DNA of 17,662 bases from the NCBI GenBank assembly GCA_934646115.1, contig CAKUEM010000035.1, forward strand, positions 1-17,662. Direction: 5' to 3'. Positions 1-7,881 of this stretch are shown in pieces (the first letter of the stretch is position 1; each line of letters opens with the position of its first letter). The notes under the pieces are model-generated. The model was not told the origin of the DNA. It saw nothing but the letters and a program-made list of their open reading frames with translations, and did not search any database. This stretch comes from an uncultured Oscillospiraceae bacterium (GTDB lineage Bacteria; Bacillota; Clostridia; Oscillospirales; JAAYXM01). The translations under genes were made by a program, and so were the position numbers.

Positions 1-787
1 CCAGCGCGCGCAGTGCCATATCCGCAACCGACGCACTGATTAATCCATCCGCGCGCACCTCGGCAAAATCGCGCACGCGGCGCAAAATTCTGTTTGCAAT
101 ACGCGGCGTGCCGCGGCTGCGCTTCGCAATCTCATATGCGCCGTCCGGCTCAATATTGATACCCAAAATGTTTGCGCTGCGCGTAACGATCGTGTGCAGC
201 TCCTCCGGTGAATACAGCTCAAGCCGCAAAACAACGCCAAATCGGTCGCGCAGCGGCGTGGTCAGCTGACCGGCACGCGTAGTCGCGCCAACAAGCGTAA
301 ACTTTGGCAGATCAAGCCGGATCGACCGCGCGGCAGGTCCTTTTCCGATAATAATATCAAGCGCATAGTCTTCCATCGCGGGGTATAAAATCTCCTCCAC
401 GCTCTTATTCAAGCGGTGGATCTCATCGATAAATAAAATGTCGTTCGGGCTTAAATTCGTGAGCAGTGCGGCAAGATCACCCGGCTTTTCGATCGCAGGA
501 CCGGATGTGATGCGCAAATTCACGTTCATTTCGTTTGCAATAATGCCTGCAAGCGTGGTTTTTCCAAGCCCCGGCGGCCCGTAAAGCAGCACATGGTCAA
601 GCGGCTCGCCGCGCCGCTGCGCCGCCTCGATGAATACCGAGAGGTTCTCCTTCGCCTTCTCCTGCCCGTAATAATCGCAAAGTTTTTTCGGGCGAAGCGA
701 GCCCTCGCCCTCATCCTCGCGCACAAGCGTTGTAGTGACGATGCGCTCTTCCTTATCCTGGCTGATCTCGTTAAATTCAATACTCAT
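1..787 (-). CDS. ruvB: RuvB, Holliday junction branch-migration ATPase (partial, 3' end beyond window)
   Basis: RuvB is the AAA+ motor that, with RuvA, drives branch migration of Holliday junctions. I translated 262 codons from an ATG at 785-787 to the window edge with no stop; the family is usually about 335-345 residues, so the C-terminal winged-helix domain lies outside. Visible motifs: Walker A GPPGLGKTT (about residues 70-78), Walker B ILFIDEIH (117-124), the GATTRAG sensor/arginine-finger segment (167-173) and RSRGTPRIANR (223-233), the sensor-2 region. The ribosome site GAGGT overlaps the ruvA stop, with 6 bases between the two genes, so translation is probably coupled. It is the last visible gene of the ftsK-ygiQ-ruvCAB operon. 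Family assignment is near certain; only the missing end is unknown. Confidence 0.97.
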   Translation of the reverse strand, partial: MSIEFNEISQDKEERIVTTTLVREDEGEGSLRPKKLCDYYGQEKAKENLSVFIEAAQRRGEPLDHVLLYGPPGLGKTTLAGIIANEMNVNLRITSGPAIEKPGDLAALLTNLSPNDILFIDEIHRLNKSVEEILYPAMEDYALDIIIGKGPAARSIRLDLPKFTLVGATTRAGQLTTPLRDRFGVVLRLELYSPEELHTIVTRSANILGINIEPDGAYEIAKRSRGTPRIANRILRRVRDFAEVRADGLISASVADMALRAL

Positions 788-793
788 ATCACA

Positions 794-1390
794 CTACCTC
801 ATCAAACCAAACAGCGCTTTTTTTACGATTTCTTCCACCGTGCAGCCCGCCACATCGATCCCGCGCAGCGCCGCGTCGATCTCGCTTCTAGAATACCCCA
901 AAACTGCAAGCGCCGCAATCGCTTCACTCGCCGCATCGTTTGCCGGGGCAGGCACGGTCTGCTGTGCGCCGCCGGCAATTTCAATCTGCTCTTTGGCAAT
1001 CTTATCTTTCAGCTCCAGCAGGATGCGCTGCGCAAGCTTTTTGCCCACGCCGGACGCGGCAAGCAAAGGCTTTGTGTCCTCGCTGACGACCGCAAGCGTG
1101 AGCTGTGCCGGCGTAACGACCGAAAGAATGGCAAGCGCCGCGCGCGGACCAACGCCGGAGATCCCGATGAGCAGCTTAAAGCAGGAAAGCTCCTCCGTGT
1201 CAGAAAAGCCATAAAGATCCATCACATCCTCGCGCACATGCAGATAGGTATAAAACGTGACCTGCGCGCCGATCTCAACGCTTGCAAGCGAAGTGAGCGA
1301 TGTGTGGCATGCGTAGCCAACGCCGCCCGCGTCGATCACGGCAAGCCCCGGCTCAACGTGTGCAAGCGTGCCTTTTACATAATAAAACAT
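794..1390 (-). CDS. ruvA: RuvA, Holliday junction recognition subunit
   Basis: RuvA binds four-way junctions as a tetramer and loads RuvB rings. The 198-residue product has the expected length. It begins MFYYVKGTLA, with an OB-fold domain at about 1-64, then two helix-hairpin-helix motifs, GISGVGP (76-82) and ASGVGKK (112-118), which contact DNA backbone in this family. A flexible alanine/proline-rich linker (about 138-152) leads to domain III (about 153-198), which binds RuvB. The ATG follows a GGAGG ribosome site. The gene lies 15 bases after ruvC and 6 bases before ruvB, the usual order. Nothing is missing or unusual. Confidence 0.97.
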   Translation of the reverse strand: MFYYVKGTLAHVEPGLAVIDAGGVGYACHTSLTSLASVEIGAQVTFYTYLHVREDVMDLYGFSDTEELSCFKLLIGISGVGPRAALAILSVVTPAQLTLAVVSEDTKPLLAASGVGKKLAQRILLELKDKIAKEQIEIAGGAQQTVPAPANDAASEAIAALAVLGYSRSEIDAALRGIDVAGCTVEEIVKKALFGLMR

Positions 1391-1405
1391 CCTATTCCTC
1401 CCGTA

Positions 1406-1900
1406 TCAAAAGCGTTTTTGAAACAGCGCGCTGCCCGCCGTGTGCGCATGGCAAACCGCGATGGCAAGCGCATCCGCCGCGTCATCCGGCTTTGGAATGC
1501 TTTTTAAGCGCAGGATACCGCGCGTCATCTCCTGCACCTGCTTTTTCTCCGCCCGGCCATAGCCGACGACCGAAAGCTTCACCTGCAGCGGCGTATACTC
1601 AAAAATCGGAACGCCCGCCTGCGCGCAGGCAAGCACGATCACGCCGCGCGCCTGGCTGACGTTGATCGCCGTGGTTTCATTCGTATTAAAATACAGCTTT
1701 TCGATCGCGATGCTATCCGGCATAAACGCATCAATCAGCTTTTTTATATCCTCATAAATTTCCAAAAGGCGCACATCGATCGGAAGCGAAGCCTCCGTGC
1801 GCACCACGCCGTATTGCAGCGGCGTGATATTATTTCCGTTTTTTTCGACCAGACCGTACCCCACGATCGCGTACCCCGGATCGATGCCCAGAACTCGCAT
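1406..1900 (-). CDS. ruvC: RuvC, crossover junction endodeoxyribonuclease
   Basis: RuvC resolves Holliday junctions by paired symmetric nicks with a metal-dependent RNase H-like active site. The start is the ATG at 1898-1900 (MRVLGIDPGY), preceded by GGGAGGTG about 8 bases upstream. The open frame extends 20 codons further upstream, but that stretch has no homology to RuvC. The 164-residue product shows the four catalytic acids expected from E. coli RuvC: D7 in GIDPG, E67 in IAIEKLY, and D140 and D143 in PDDAADALA. Its first 71 bases overlap the 3' end of ygiQ in another frame, an unusually long overlap. Translational coupling to ygiQ is likely but is inference. Confidence 0.96.
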   Translation of the reverse strand: MRVLGIDPGYAIVGYGLVEKNGNNITPLQYGVVRTEASLPIDVRLLEIYEDIKKLIDAFMPDSIAIEKLYFNTNETTAINVSQARGVIVLACAQAGVPIFEYTPLQVKLSVVGYGRAEKKQVQEMTRGILRLKSIPKPDDAADALAIAVCHAHTAGSALFQKRF

Positions 1901-3737
1901 TGTGCTTCGCACCTCCCCTTTTTTCGCCCGGATCCGGACGCACAAGACAGTGCTTTCCAAACCCGATCAGATCCTCGCGCCCCGCCGTGCGCAGCGCCTC
2001 AAGCACGAGGGCGCGCTTCTCCGGCTTGCGCCATTGCAGCAGCGCGCGCTGCATCGCTTTCTCATGCGGCGAGCGCGGAACATATACCTCTTTCATCGTG
2101 CGCGGGTCGATCCCGGTATAATACATGCAGGTAGAAAGCGTCCCCGGCGTGGGGTAAAAATCCTGCACCTGTTCCGGCATGTGCCCGATCGAATGCAAAT
2201 ATTCCGTCAAGCGCACCGCGTCTGCAAGTGTGCAGCCCGGATGCGACGAGATCAGATACGGAACGAGATACTGATCCTTCTGATACTTGCGGTTGAGCGC
2301 AAAAAACTTATCATAAAAGCGCCGATAGGTCTCAAAATGCGGCTTTCCCATATAATCCAGAACCGAATCGACGCAATGCTCCGGCGCGACCTTCAGCTGC
2401 CCGCTGATGTGATACTGCACCAGCTCGCGGAAAAATTCGTCGTTCTTATCATGCATCAAATAATCATATCGAATGCCGGAGCGAATAAACACGCGCCGAA
2501 TGCCCGGCAGCGCGCGGATCTTGCGCAAAAGCGAAAGATAATCCGAATGGTCGCAGTCCAGATTCTTGCACGGCTCCGGCGCAAGGCAGCCGCGCTTACA
2601 CATACCGCGTGTCTTCTGCCCGGCGCAGGACGGCGCACGGAAATTTGCCGTTGGTCCTCCCACGTCATGGATATAGCCCTTGAAACCCGGGCTTTTCACA
2701 ATCCGCTCTGCCTCCTGCACAACGGATTCATGGCTGCGCACGGAAAGCGCGCGCCCCTGATGAAACGCAAGCGAGCAGAAATTGCAGCCGCCAAAGCAGC
2801 CGCGGTTATGAATGATCGAATTCTGCACCTCTTCGATCGCCTTCACGCCGCCCAGCGCTTCATAATCCGGATGGTACGCGCGTTGATACGGCAGCGCATA
2901 CGTCGCGTCAAACTCCTCCGTTGTGAGCGGAAGCGGCGGCGGCGTCTGCACCACAAAGGTCTTTCCGTGGCGCTGGATGATCGCGCGCCCGGTCACGGCA
3001 TCCTGCTCATTCTGCTGGATGCGCGTCGCCTTCGCGTAAGACTTTTTCTGCGCGACCACCTCTTCAAACGACGGGCAGATCGTATACGGAAACGTGCAAT
3101 CCGCCGGGTCATTCGTCGCAAACACCACGCCGCGCAGCTTGCGGAAATCCCCGCCGTCGCGCAGCGCACGCGCAAGGTCGACCATCGTATTCTCCGCCAT
3201 ACCGTATACCAGCACATCCGCGCCGGAATCGAGCAGGACAGAGCGATGCACCGAATCGTCCCAATAATCATAATGCGCGAAGCGCCGCAGCGACGCTTCC
3301 AGACCCCCGATAGAGACAAACAGTCCCGGAAACGCGCGCTTCACGCACTGGCTGTATACCGTTGCCGCGCGGTCCGGCCGCTTGCCCATCACGCCGCCGG
3401 GCGTGTAATCATCGCGCGAGCGGCGCTTTTTCCCCACGGTGTAATGCGCGACCATCGAGTCGATATTTCCCGCCGTGATCAGCGCGCCGTAGCGCGGGCG
3501 ACCGAACGCCCGAAACGCGTTTAAATCGCGCCAATCCGGCTGCGCCAGCACCGCAATGCGAAAGCCCGCATGCTCGAGCACGCGGGTGATGATCGCAAAC
3601 CCAAAGCTTGGGTGATCGACATAGGCATCGCCGGTGATGCATAAAAAATCATAGCTGTCCCACCCGCGCGCCTGCATATCCGCGCGCGAGGTGGGTAAAA
3701 AATGTTCTCTTACCGCCTGGGATTTCTGTTGTTTCAC
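1830..3737 (-). CDS. ygiQ: YgiQ family (UPF0313) radical SAM protein
   Basis: Large radical SAM protein of the YgiQ/UPF0313 family, whose substrate is not established. Hallmarks are the N-terminal block with WDSYDF and TGDAYVDHPSFG, and a CxxxCxxC cluster motif, RGCFGGCNFC, with cysteines at about residues 314, 318 and 321 of the 635-residue form. That motif ligates the [4Fe-4S] cluster that cleaves S-adenosylmethionine. I chose the GTG at 3735-3737: GGAGAG lies 7 bases upstream and the codon forms a 4-base GTGA overlap with the ftsK stop. An in-frame GTG at 3770 would add 11 residues but has a weaker ribosome site. The C-terminal tail, after the conserved CLVRP, is basic, low complexity and encoded inside ruvC, so it is probably not functional. 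Confidence 0.93.
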   Translation of the reverse strand: MKQQKSQAVREHFLPTSRADMQARGWDSYDFLCITGDAYVDHPSFGFAIITRVLEHAGFRIAVLAQPDWRDLNAFRAFGRPRYGALITAGNIDSMVAHYTVGKKRRSRDDYTPGGVMGKRPDRAATVYSQCVKRAFPGLFVSIGGLEASLRRFAHYDYWDDSVHRSVLLDSGADVLVYGMAENTMVDLARALRDGGDFRKLRGVVFATNDPADCTFPYTICPSFEEVVAQKKSYAKATRIQQNEQDAVTGRAIIQRHGKTFVVQTPPPLPLTTEEFDATYALPYQRAYHPDYEALGGVKAIEEVQNSIIHNRGCFGGCNFCSLAFHQGRALSVRSHESVVQEAERIVKSPGFKGYIHDVGGPTANFRAPSCAGQKTRGMCKRGCLAPEPCKNLDCDHSDYLSLLRKIRALPGIRRVFIRSGIRYDYLMHDKNDEFFRELVQYHISGQLKVAPEHCVDSVLDYMGKPHFETYRRFYDKFFALNRKYQKDQYLVPYLISSHPGCTLADAVRLTEYLHSIGHMPEQVQDFYPTPGTLSTCMYYTGIDPRTMKEVYVPRSPHEKAMQRALLQWRKPEKRALVLEALRTAGREDLIGFGKHCLVRPDPGEKRGGAKHNASSGHRSGVRDRGVRSGRKKRK

Positions 3738-6205
3738 AAGCTCTCTCTCCGCATTTTGATTTCCTGCCACTGCTCTTTAGAAACCAGCACCTGGCGCGGC
3801 TTTGCGCCTTCAAACGCGCCGACGATCCCGCGTTCTTCCATCTGATCCACGATGCGCGCCGCGCGGGAGTAGCCCAGCTTCAGCCGGCGCTGGAGCATGG
3901 AGACCGACGCCTGCCCGGACTCGACCACAACATCGATCGCGGCGTCGAGCATCTCGTCTGCCTCGCTGTCGCCCTCGCCGCCGGGCATACCGCTCTCCTT
4001 CTGCTCTGCCTGCCGCTCGATCTGTTCAATAATTTCTTCAGAATATTCCGCAACGCCGCTCTTTTTCACATGCTCAACCACCGCCTCGACCTCCTCACCG
4101 GAGATAAAGCAGCCCTGGATACGCGTCGGCTTATTCGAGCCGATCGGGCTAAAGAGCATATCGCCGCGTCCAATCAGCTTTTCCGCACCCATGCAGCCGA
4201 GAATGATGTTCGATTCCACCTTGGAAGCAACCGCAAACGCGATGCGGGACGGAATGTTTGACTTGATCACACCGGTAATGACGTCAACCGACGGACGTTG
4301 CGTAGCAATGATCAAATGCATGCCGGCAGCGCGCGCCATCTGCGTCAGGCGCATAATAGAATCTTCCACTTCCTTGCGCGCAACCACCATCAAATCCGCC
4401 AATTCGTCAATTACAATCACGATCTGCGGCAGCGTTTCGCCCTCGCCGCGCCGCTCGATCAGGCGGTTATACGACTGCATATCGCGCACGCTGTTATCCG
4501 CAAACAGCTTGTACCTCTTCATCATTTCAAGCACTGCCCATTGCAGCGCGCCGGATGCCTTACGCGGATCGGTCACGACCGGGATGAGCAAATGCGGAAT
4601 GCCGTTGTAAATGCCAAGCTCGACCATCTTCGGGTCAACCATGATCAGGCGCACCTGCTCGGGCGTGGATTTATACAGCAGGCTGATAATGATCGAGTTC
4701 ATGCACACCGATTTACCCGAGCCGGTTGTACCCGCGATCAGAAGATGCGGCAGCTTCGCGATATCGCCCACCATACAGTTGCCGGAAATGTCCTTGCCCA
4801 TTGCAAACGCAACGCTGCTCTCGCTCTGCGCGAATTCTTTCGAGGCAATGACCTCCTGAATATGCACCATTTGCACCGTCTTGTTCGGCACCTCGATCCC
4901 GATCGCCGATTTTTTAGGAATCGGCGCGATATACACACTCGCCGCGCCCAGCGCAAGCGCAATATCATCCGAAAGCCCGGTCAGGCGCGAGAACTTCACG
5001 CCCGGATCGAGCTGAATCTCATAGCGCGTGATCGACGGACCGCACACAATGTTGAGCACATGCACCTCAATGCCGAAGCTGCGGATCACATCCACCAAAT
5101 GCTTTGCATTTGCGCGCAGTTCCTCCTGCGAGTCGGCGCGCGGATTTTTCTCCGGCGCGGTCAAAAGCGAAATCGGCGGGTAGTTATAAAGCACCTGCTG
5201 CTCGCCCTCCGTCTCCGCCTGCTCCGATTCTCCAAACCCGTCCTCCGGTGCGGGCTGCGCCGTCAGATCCGGCGGCGTGGCAAGCGATTCCACATGCTCG
5301 CTCACCTCGATCGGAACATCGATGATCGTCTCTTCCGGCAGATCATCTGTAAAGTTATCTGGATTTACATGCTCTTCCCCAGTCTGCTCCTCCTCGGTAT
5401 GATACGGCTCGGGCGGAGTCGCCGCCGCCTCTGCCGCCAGTACCTCCGCCGGCGTTTTCACGCGGCTCGGCGGCAAATTCAGCGGCTCGCCGCGCTTGCG
5501 GCCGGGACGCTCCTCGCCGTCAAGCGGAACATCGATCACCGGGCGGCGCCGTTTCGGCATTCGAACGACCGGCGCATGCTCCTCCTCTTCCTCGTAATAT
5601 TCTTCTTCCTCGTCATATTCCACGCCGCGCGGAATGCGCGCAACCTGCTTACGCACCCAATCGAACGCGGAAACCACGGTTAAATTAAAGCTTTCAAGCA
5701 GCGCAAGCACGAGCAAGGCAACAAAGAGGATCACAGTTGGGATTTGGCTGATACCGGTAATTAAAACCGCAGAAACACAGCCGGAAAGAAGCCCGCCGCC
5801 CACAAGCGCGCGCCCATCTTCCATCATTTGCATCGCGCTTTTTATCTCTGCACTGCCGGTAAACCCGTGTACCAGGCAACCAAGCAAAAACGGCGTGATG
5901 AGCGCCGCGAATACGCGCCCCTTGACCGGACGCCCGCGGCTGAGAAACAGTGCAACCGCCGCGATCGCAAGGCAAAACGGGAGAATAAAAAACCCCGCGC
6001 CGATCAGGGCTCGCGTATTGTCGCCTAAAAATCCGATACATACAGCATCATCGCCAAACAGGGCAAGCAGCGTTAAAAGCGCAAGAAAGCAAAGCCCGAA
6101 CGCCCAATATTGATTATAGCGTGCGCGCTGCTTCTGCGTTTTGCGCTTTGGCGCGGTCTTTTTCTTTCCGCTGCGCTTGCGCGCCGCAGTTTTCTTTTGT
6201 GCCAT
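3734..6205 (-). CDS. ftsK: DNA translocase FtsK/SpoIIIE
   Basis: Membrane-anchored hexameric DNA pump that clears chromosomes from the septum; in endospore formers the SpoIIIE member packs DNA into the forespore. The 823-residue protein has a lysine/arginine-rich cytoplasmic start (1-30) and four or five hydrophobic segments between about 33 and 172. A long acidic and proline-rich linker follows (about 195-340), including a run of Glu/Tyr at 199-209. The motor domain has Walker A GTTGSGKS (492-499) and Walker B IVIVIDE (595-601). A C-terminal winged-helix gamma domain (about 752-812, QASVSMLQRRLKLGYSRAAR) reads orienting sequences. The ATG follows GGGGTGA, and a strong promoter lies just upstream. 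Whether it acts as FtsK or SpoIIIE cannot be decided from one gene. Confidence 0.96.
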   Translation of the reverse strand: MAQKKTAARKRSGKKKTAPKRKTQKQRARYNQYWAFGLCFLALLTLLALFGDDAVCIGFLGDNTRALIGAGFFILPFCLAIAAVALFLSRGRPVKGRVFAALITPFLLGCLVHGFTGSAEIKSAMQMMEDGRALVGGGLLSGCVSAVLITGISQIPTVILFVALLVLALLESFNLTVVSAFDWVRKQVARIPRGVEYDEEEEYYEEEEEHAPVVRMPKRRRPVIDVPLDGEERPGRKRGEPLNLPPSRVKTPAEVLAAEAAATPPEPYHTEEEQTGEEHVNPDNFTDDLPEETIIDVPIEVSEHVESLATPPDLTAQPAPEDGFGESEQAETEGEQQVLYNYPPISLLTAPEKNPRADSQEELRANAKHLVDVIRSFGIEVHVLNIVCGPSITRYEIQLDPGVKFSRLTGLSDDIALALGAASVYIAPIPKKSAIGIEVPNKTVQMVHIQEVIASKEFAQSESSVAFAMGKDISGNCMVGDIAKLPHLLIAGTTGSGKSVCMNSIIISLLYKSTPEQVRLIMVDPKMVELGIYNGIPHLLIPVVTDPRKASGALQWAVLEMMKRYKLFADNSVRDMQSYNRLIERRGEGETLPQIVIVIDELADLMVVARKEVEDSIMRLTQMARAAGMHLIIATQRPSVDVITGVIKSNIPSRIAFAVASKVESNIILGCMGAEKLIGRGDMLFSPIGSNKPTRIQGCFISGEEVEAVVEHVKKSGVAEYSEEIIEQIERQAEQKESGMPGGEGDSEADEMLDAAIDVVVESGQASVSMLQRRLKLGYSRAARIVDQMEERGIVGAFEGAKPRQVLVSKEQWQEIKMRRESL

Positions 6206-6261
6206 ATATCGTTCACCCCAATTGTGTTTCTTCCCGGATCATCAAAATGAGATATTAATTT

Positions 6262-6290
6262 ATTATAGCATAAATTACACTAAAATTCAA
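6262..6290 (-). promoter_or_regulatory. Vegetative promoter for the ftsK-ygiQ-ruvCAB operon
   Basis: On the minus strand, TTGAAT (6285-6290), a 17-base spacer and TATAAT (6262-6267) form a near-consensus housekeeping promoter. A TG one base before the -10 gives an extended -10. The predicted start lies about 50 bases upstream of the ftsK ATG. No operator or riboswitch is evident in the short leader. Confidence 0.8.
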
Positions 6291-6560
6291 AGCAAAAAGT
6301 ATAAGCTTGTTCTGTGTCAAGCGCACACGCGCGGCTTTTTTATAGCATAAGCTATGTAAAGTCAGTTAGCTTCACATTAATTTGCTTTTTTTGTGTTTCC
6401 CACCGTGTCCAAAAAAGCTGATATTGCAGGCAGAAATCATGCTTCAACGCATTATTGTAAAGTCGTTTAACTTGCCACTTATATATTATATTTTTTATTT
6501 TTAACCCTTGGCATCATGATTCATCGGGCGCTGGATACGCCTTTTGCCCGGATGCGCAAA
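6291..6560. other. Non-coding spacer between the purD terminator and the ftsK promoter
   Basis: About 270 AT-rich bases lie between the purine operon terminator and the ftsK promoter. I found no open frame with a ribosome site, no tRNA or other recognisable RNA, and no long repeat. The only structure seen is a 5-bp inverted repeat (ATAGC/GCTAT, about 6342-6355) next to a T run, too weak to call a terminator. Confidence 0.5.
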
Positions 6561-6562
6561 AT

Positions 6563-6590
6563 AAAAAGGGCTTGCCAAAGCAAGCCCCTT
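6563..6590 (-). terminator. Intrinsic terminator of the purine operon
   Basis: Read on the minus strand just after the purD stop, GGGCTTGC, a TTTG loop and GCAAGCCC form a perfect 8-bp stem (6568-6587). Five T residues follow directly. It marks the 3' end of the pur transcript. Confidence 0.92.
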
Positions 6591-6600
6591 GATAGTACAG

Positions 6601-7866
6601 TTATTTCACGCCGATATCGTTTCTCTTGTGCATATCCTCAAAATGAATCTTCTCCGCCGCCTGATATGCGGTCACGATCGCCTGATCGAGAGTCTTGGCA
6701 AGACCGGTCACGCCGAGTACGCGCCCGCCTGCGGTCTCGACCGTGTCAGACCCTTCGCGCAGCTTCGTTCCCGCATGGAACACCAACACGTTTTCCATCG
6801 CTTCCGCATCCGAAATTCCGCTGATCTCGTGCCCCTTGCGATAGCTCTTCGGATATCCGCCGCTTGCCAGCACAACGCAGCACGCCGCGTTATCCGTCCA
6901 CTCGATCTGAATTTGATCCAGTCGCTCATCAATGATCGCGTTCATGATCTCGACCAGATCGGTCTTCAGTCTCGGCAGCACCGCCTGCGTTTCCGGATCG
7001 CCAAAGCGCGCGTTATATTCGATCACTTTCGGACCGTCCTTCGTGATCATCAACCCGAAATACAGCACGCCGCGAAACGGCCGCCCCATGCGCGCCATTC
7101 CGTCGACCGTCGGGCGGAATATCTCATTCATGCAGCGCTCTGCAAGCTGCGCAGTATAGATCCTGCTCGGCGAAAAGGCGCCCATACCGCCGGTATTCGG
7201 TCCCTTATCATGGTCATAGGCGCGCTTATGGTCCTGCGCCGATGGCATGGGCGAAATCGTTTTTCCATCCGTAAAGCACAGAACGGAGACCTCCGGACCT
7301 TCCAGATATTCCTCAATCACAACGCGCGCGCCCGCTTCGCCAAACGCCTTGTCGCACATTGCATTTTGAATTGCGCCGATCGCCTCGTCCTCCGTCATGG
7401 CAACGGTCACGCCCTTGCCGAGCGCCAGCCCGTCTGCTTTCACAACGATCGGCGCGCCCTGCGCCTTCACATAGGCGATCGCCGCATCCGCATCGGTAAA
7501 CACCGCATAGCGCGCGGTCGGCACATTGCAATCCTGCATCAGCTTTTTAGCAAAGCTCTTGCTGCCTTCAATGATCGCGGCGTTTGCATGCGGACCGAAT
7601 GCGCGAATTCCCTCGCGCTCCAGCGCATCGACCAGCCCAAGCACCAGCGGGTCGTCCGGCGCGACCATCACAAGATCCGGGCGTTTTTCCTTTGCGAAAC
7701 GCACGATTCCATCGATATCCGTCGCCGCGATCGGCACGCATTCCGCAAGGCTTGCAATTCCGCCGTTTCCCGGCGCGCACCAAAGCGTTTCCACTGTGGG
7801 GTTCTGGCGAATTTTCCAGGCGATCGCATGCTCGCGTCCGCCGCCGCCAACCAGTAATATCTTCAT
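6601..7866 (-). CDS. purD: Phosphoribosylamine-glycine ligase (GAR synthetase)
   Basis: PurD joins glycine to phosphoribosylamine using ATP, the second step of purine synthesis. The 421-residue ATP-grasp protein opens with MKILLVGGGGREHA, the family's N-terminal loop. It has the lid/ATP region VVKADGLALGKGV (141-153), the conserved NTGGMGAFSP (224-233) and the metal-ligand segment VIEYNARFGDPETQAVLPRL (281-300, E283 and N285). Length is normal. The ribosome site GGGGAGAGG precedes the ATG. The gene is 15 bases after purH, is the last of the operon and is followed directly by the terminator. APDDPLVLG (69-77) replaces the more common GPE.PLV, a variant I associate with clostridial PurD. Confidence 0.97.
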   Translation of the reverse strand: MKILLVGGGGREHAIAWKIRQNPTVETLWCAPGNGGIASLAECVPIAATDIDGIVRFAKEKRPDLVMVAPDDPLVLGLVDALEREGIRAFGPHANAAIIEGSKSFAKKLMQDCNVPTARYAVFTDADAAIAYVKAQGAPIVVKADGLALGKGVTVAMTEDEAIGAIQNAMCDKAFGEAGARVVIEEYLEGPEVSVLCFTDGKTISPMPSAQDHKRAYDHDKGPNTGGMGAFSPSRIYTAQLAERCMNEIFRPTVDGMARMGRPFRGVLYFGLMITKDGPKVIEYNARFGDPETQAVLPRLKTDLVEIMNAIIDERLDQIQIEWTDNAACCVVLASGGYPKSYRKGHEISGISDAEAMENVLVFHAGTKLREGSDTVETAGGRVLGVTGLAKTLDQAIVTAYQAAEKIHFEDMHKRNDIGVK

Positions 7867-7881
7867 GCAGCCTCTCCCCTT

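Noticed and set aside
1839..1845. A-run in the ruvC/ygiQ overlap that looks like a slippery heptamer (A AAA AAC)
   Set aside because: No stimulatory structure is evident and both products are complete in their own frames, so programmed frameshifting is not needed.
1797..3524. 575-codon plus-strand open frame
   Set aside because: It is antisense to ygiQ, which has clear family motifs. The frame has no ribosome site and an arginine/histidine-rich composition typical of the complement of GC-rich genes.
6589..7857. 422-codon plus-strand open frame
   Set aside because: It is the complement of purD, with no recognisable motif and no start context. The same reasoning applies to the 461-codon plus-strand frame opposite ftsK.
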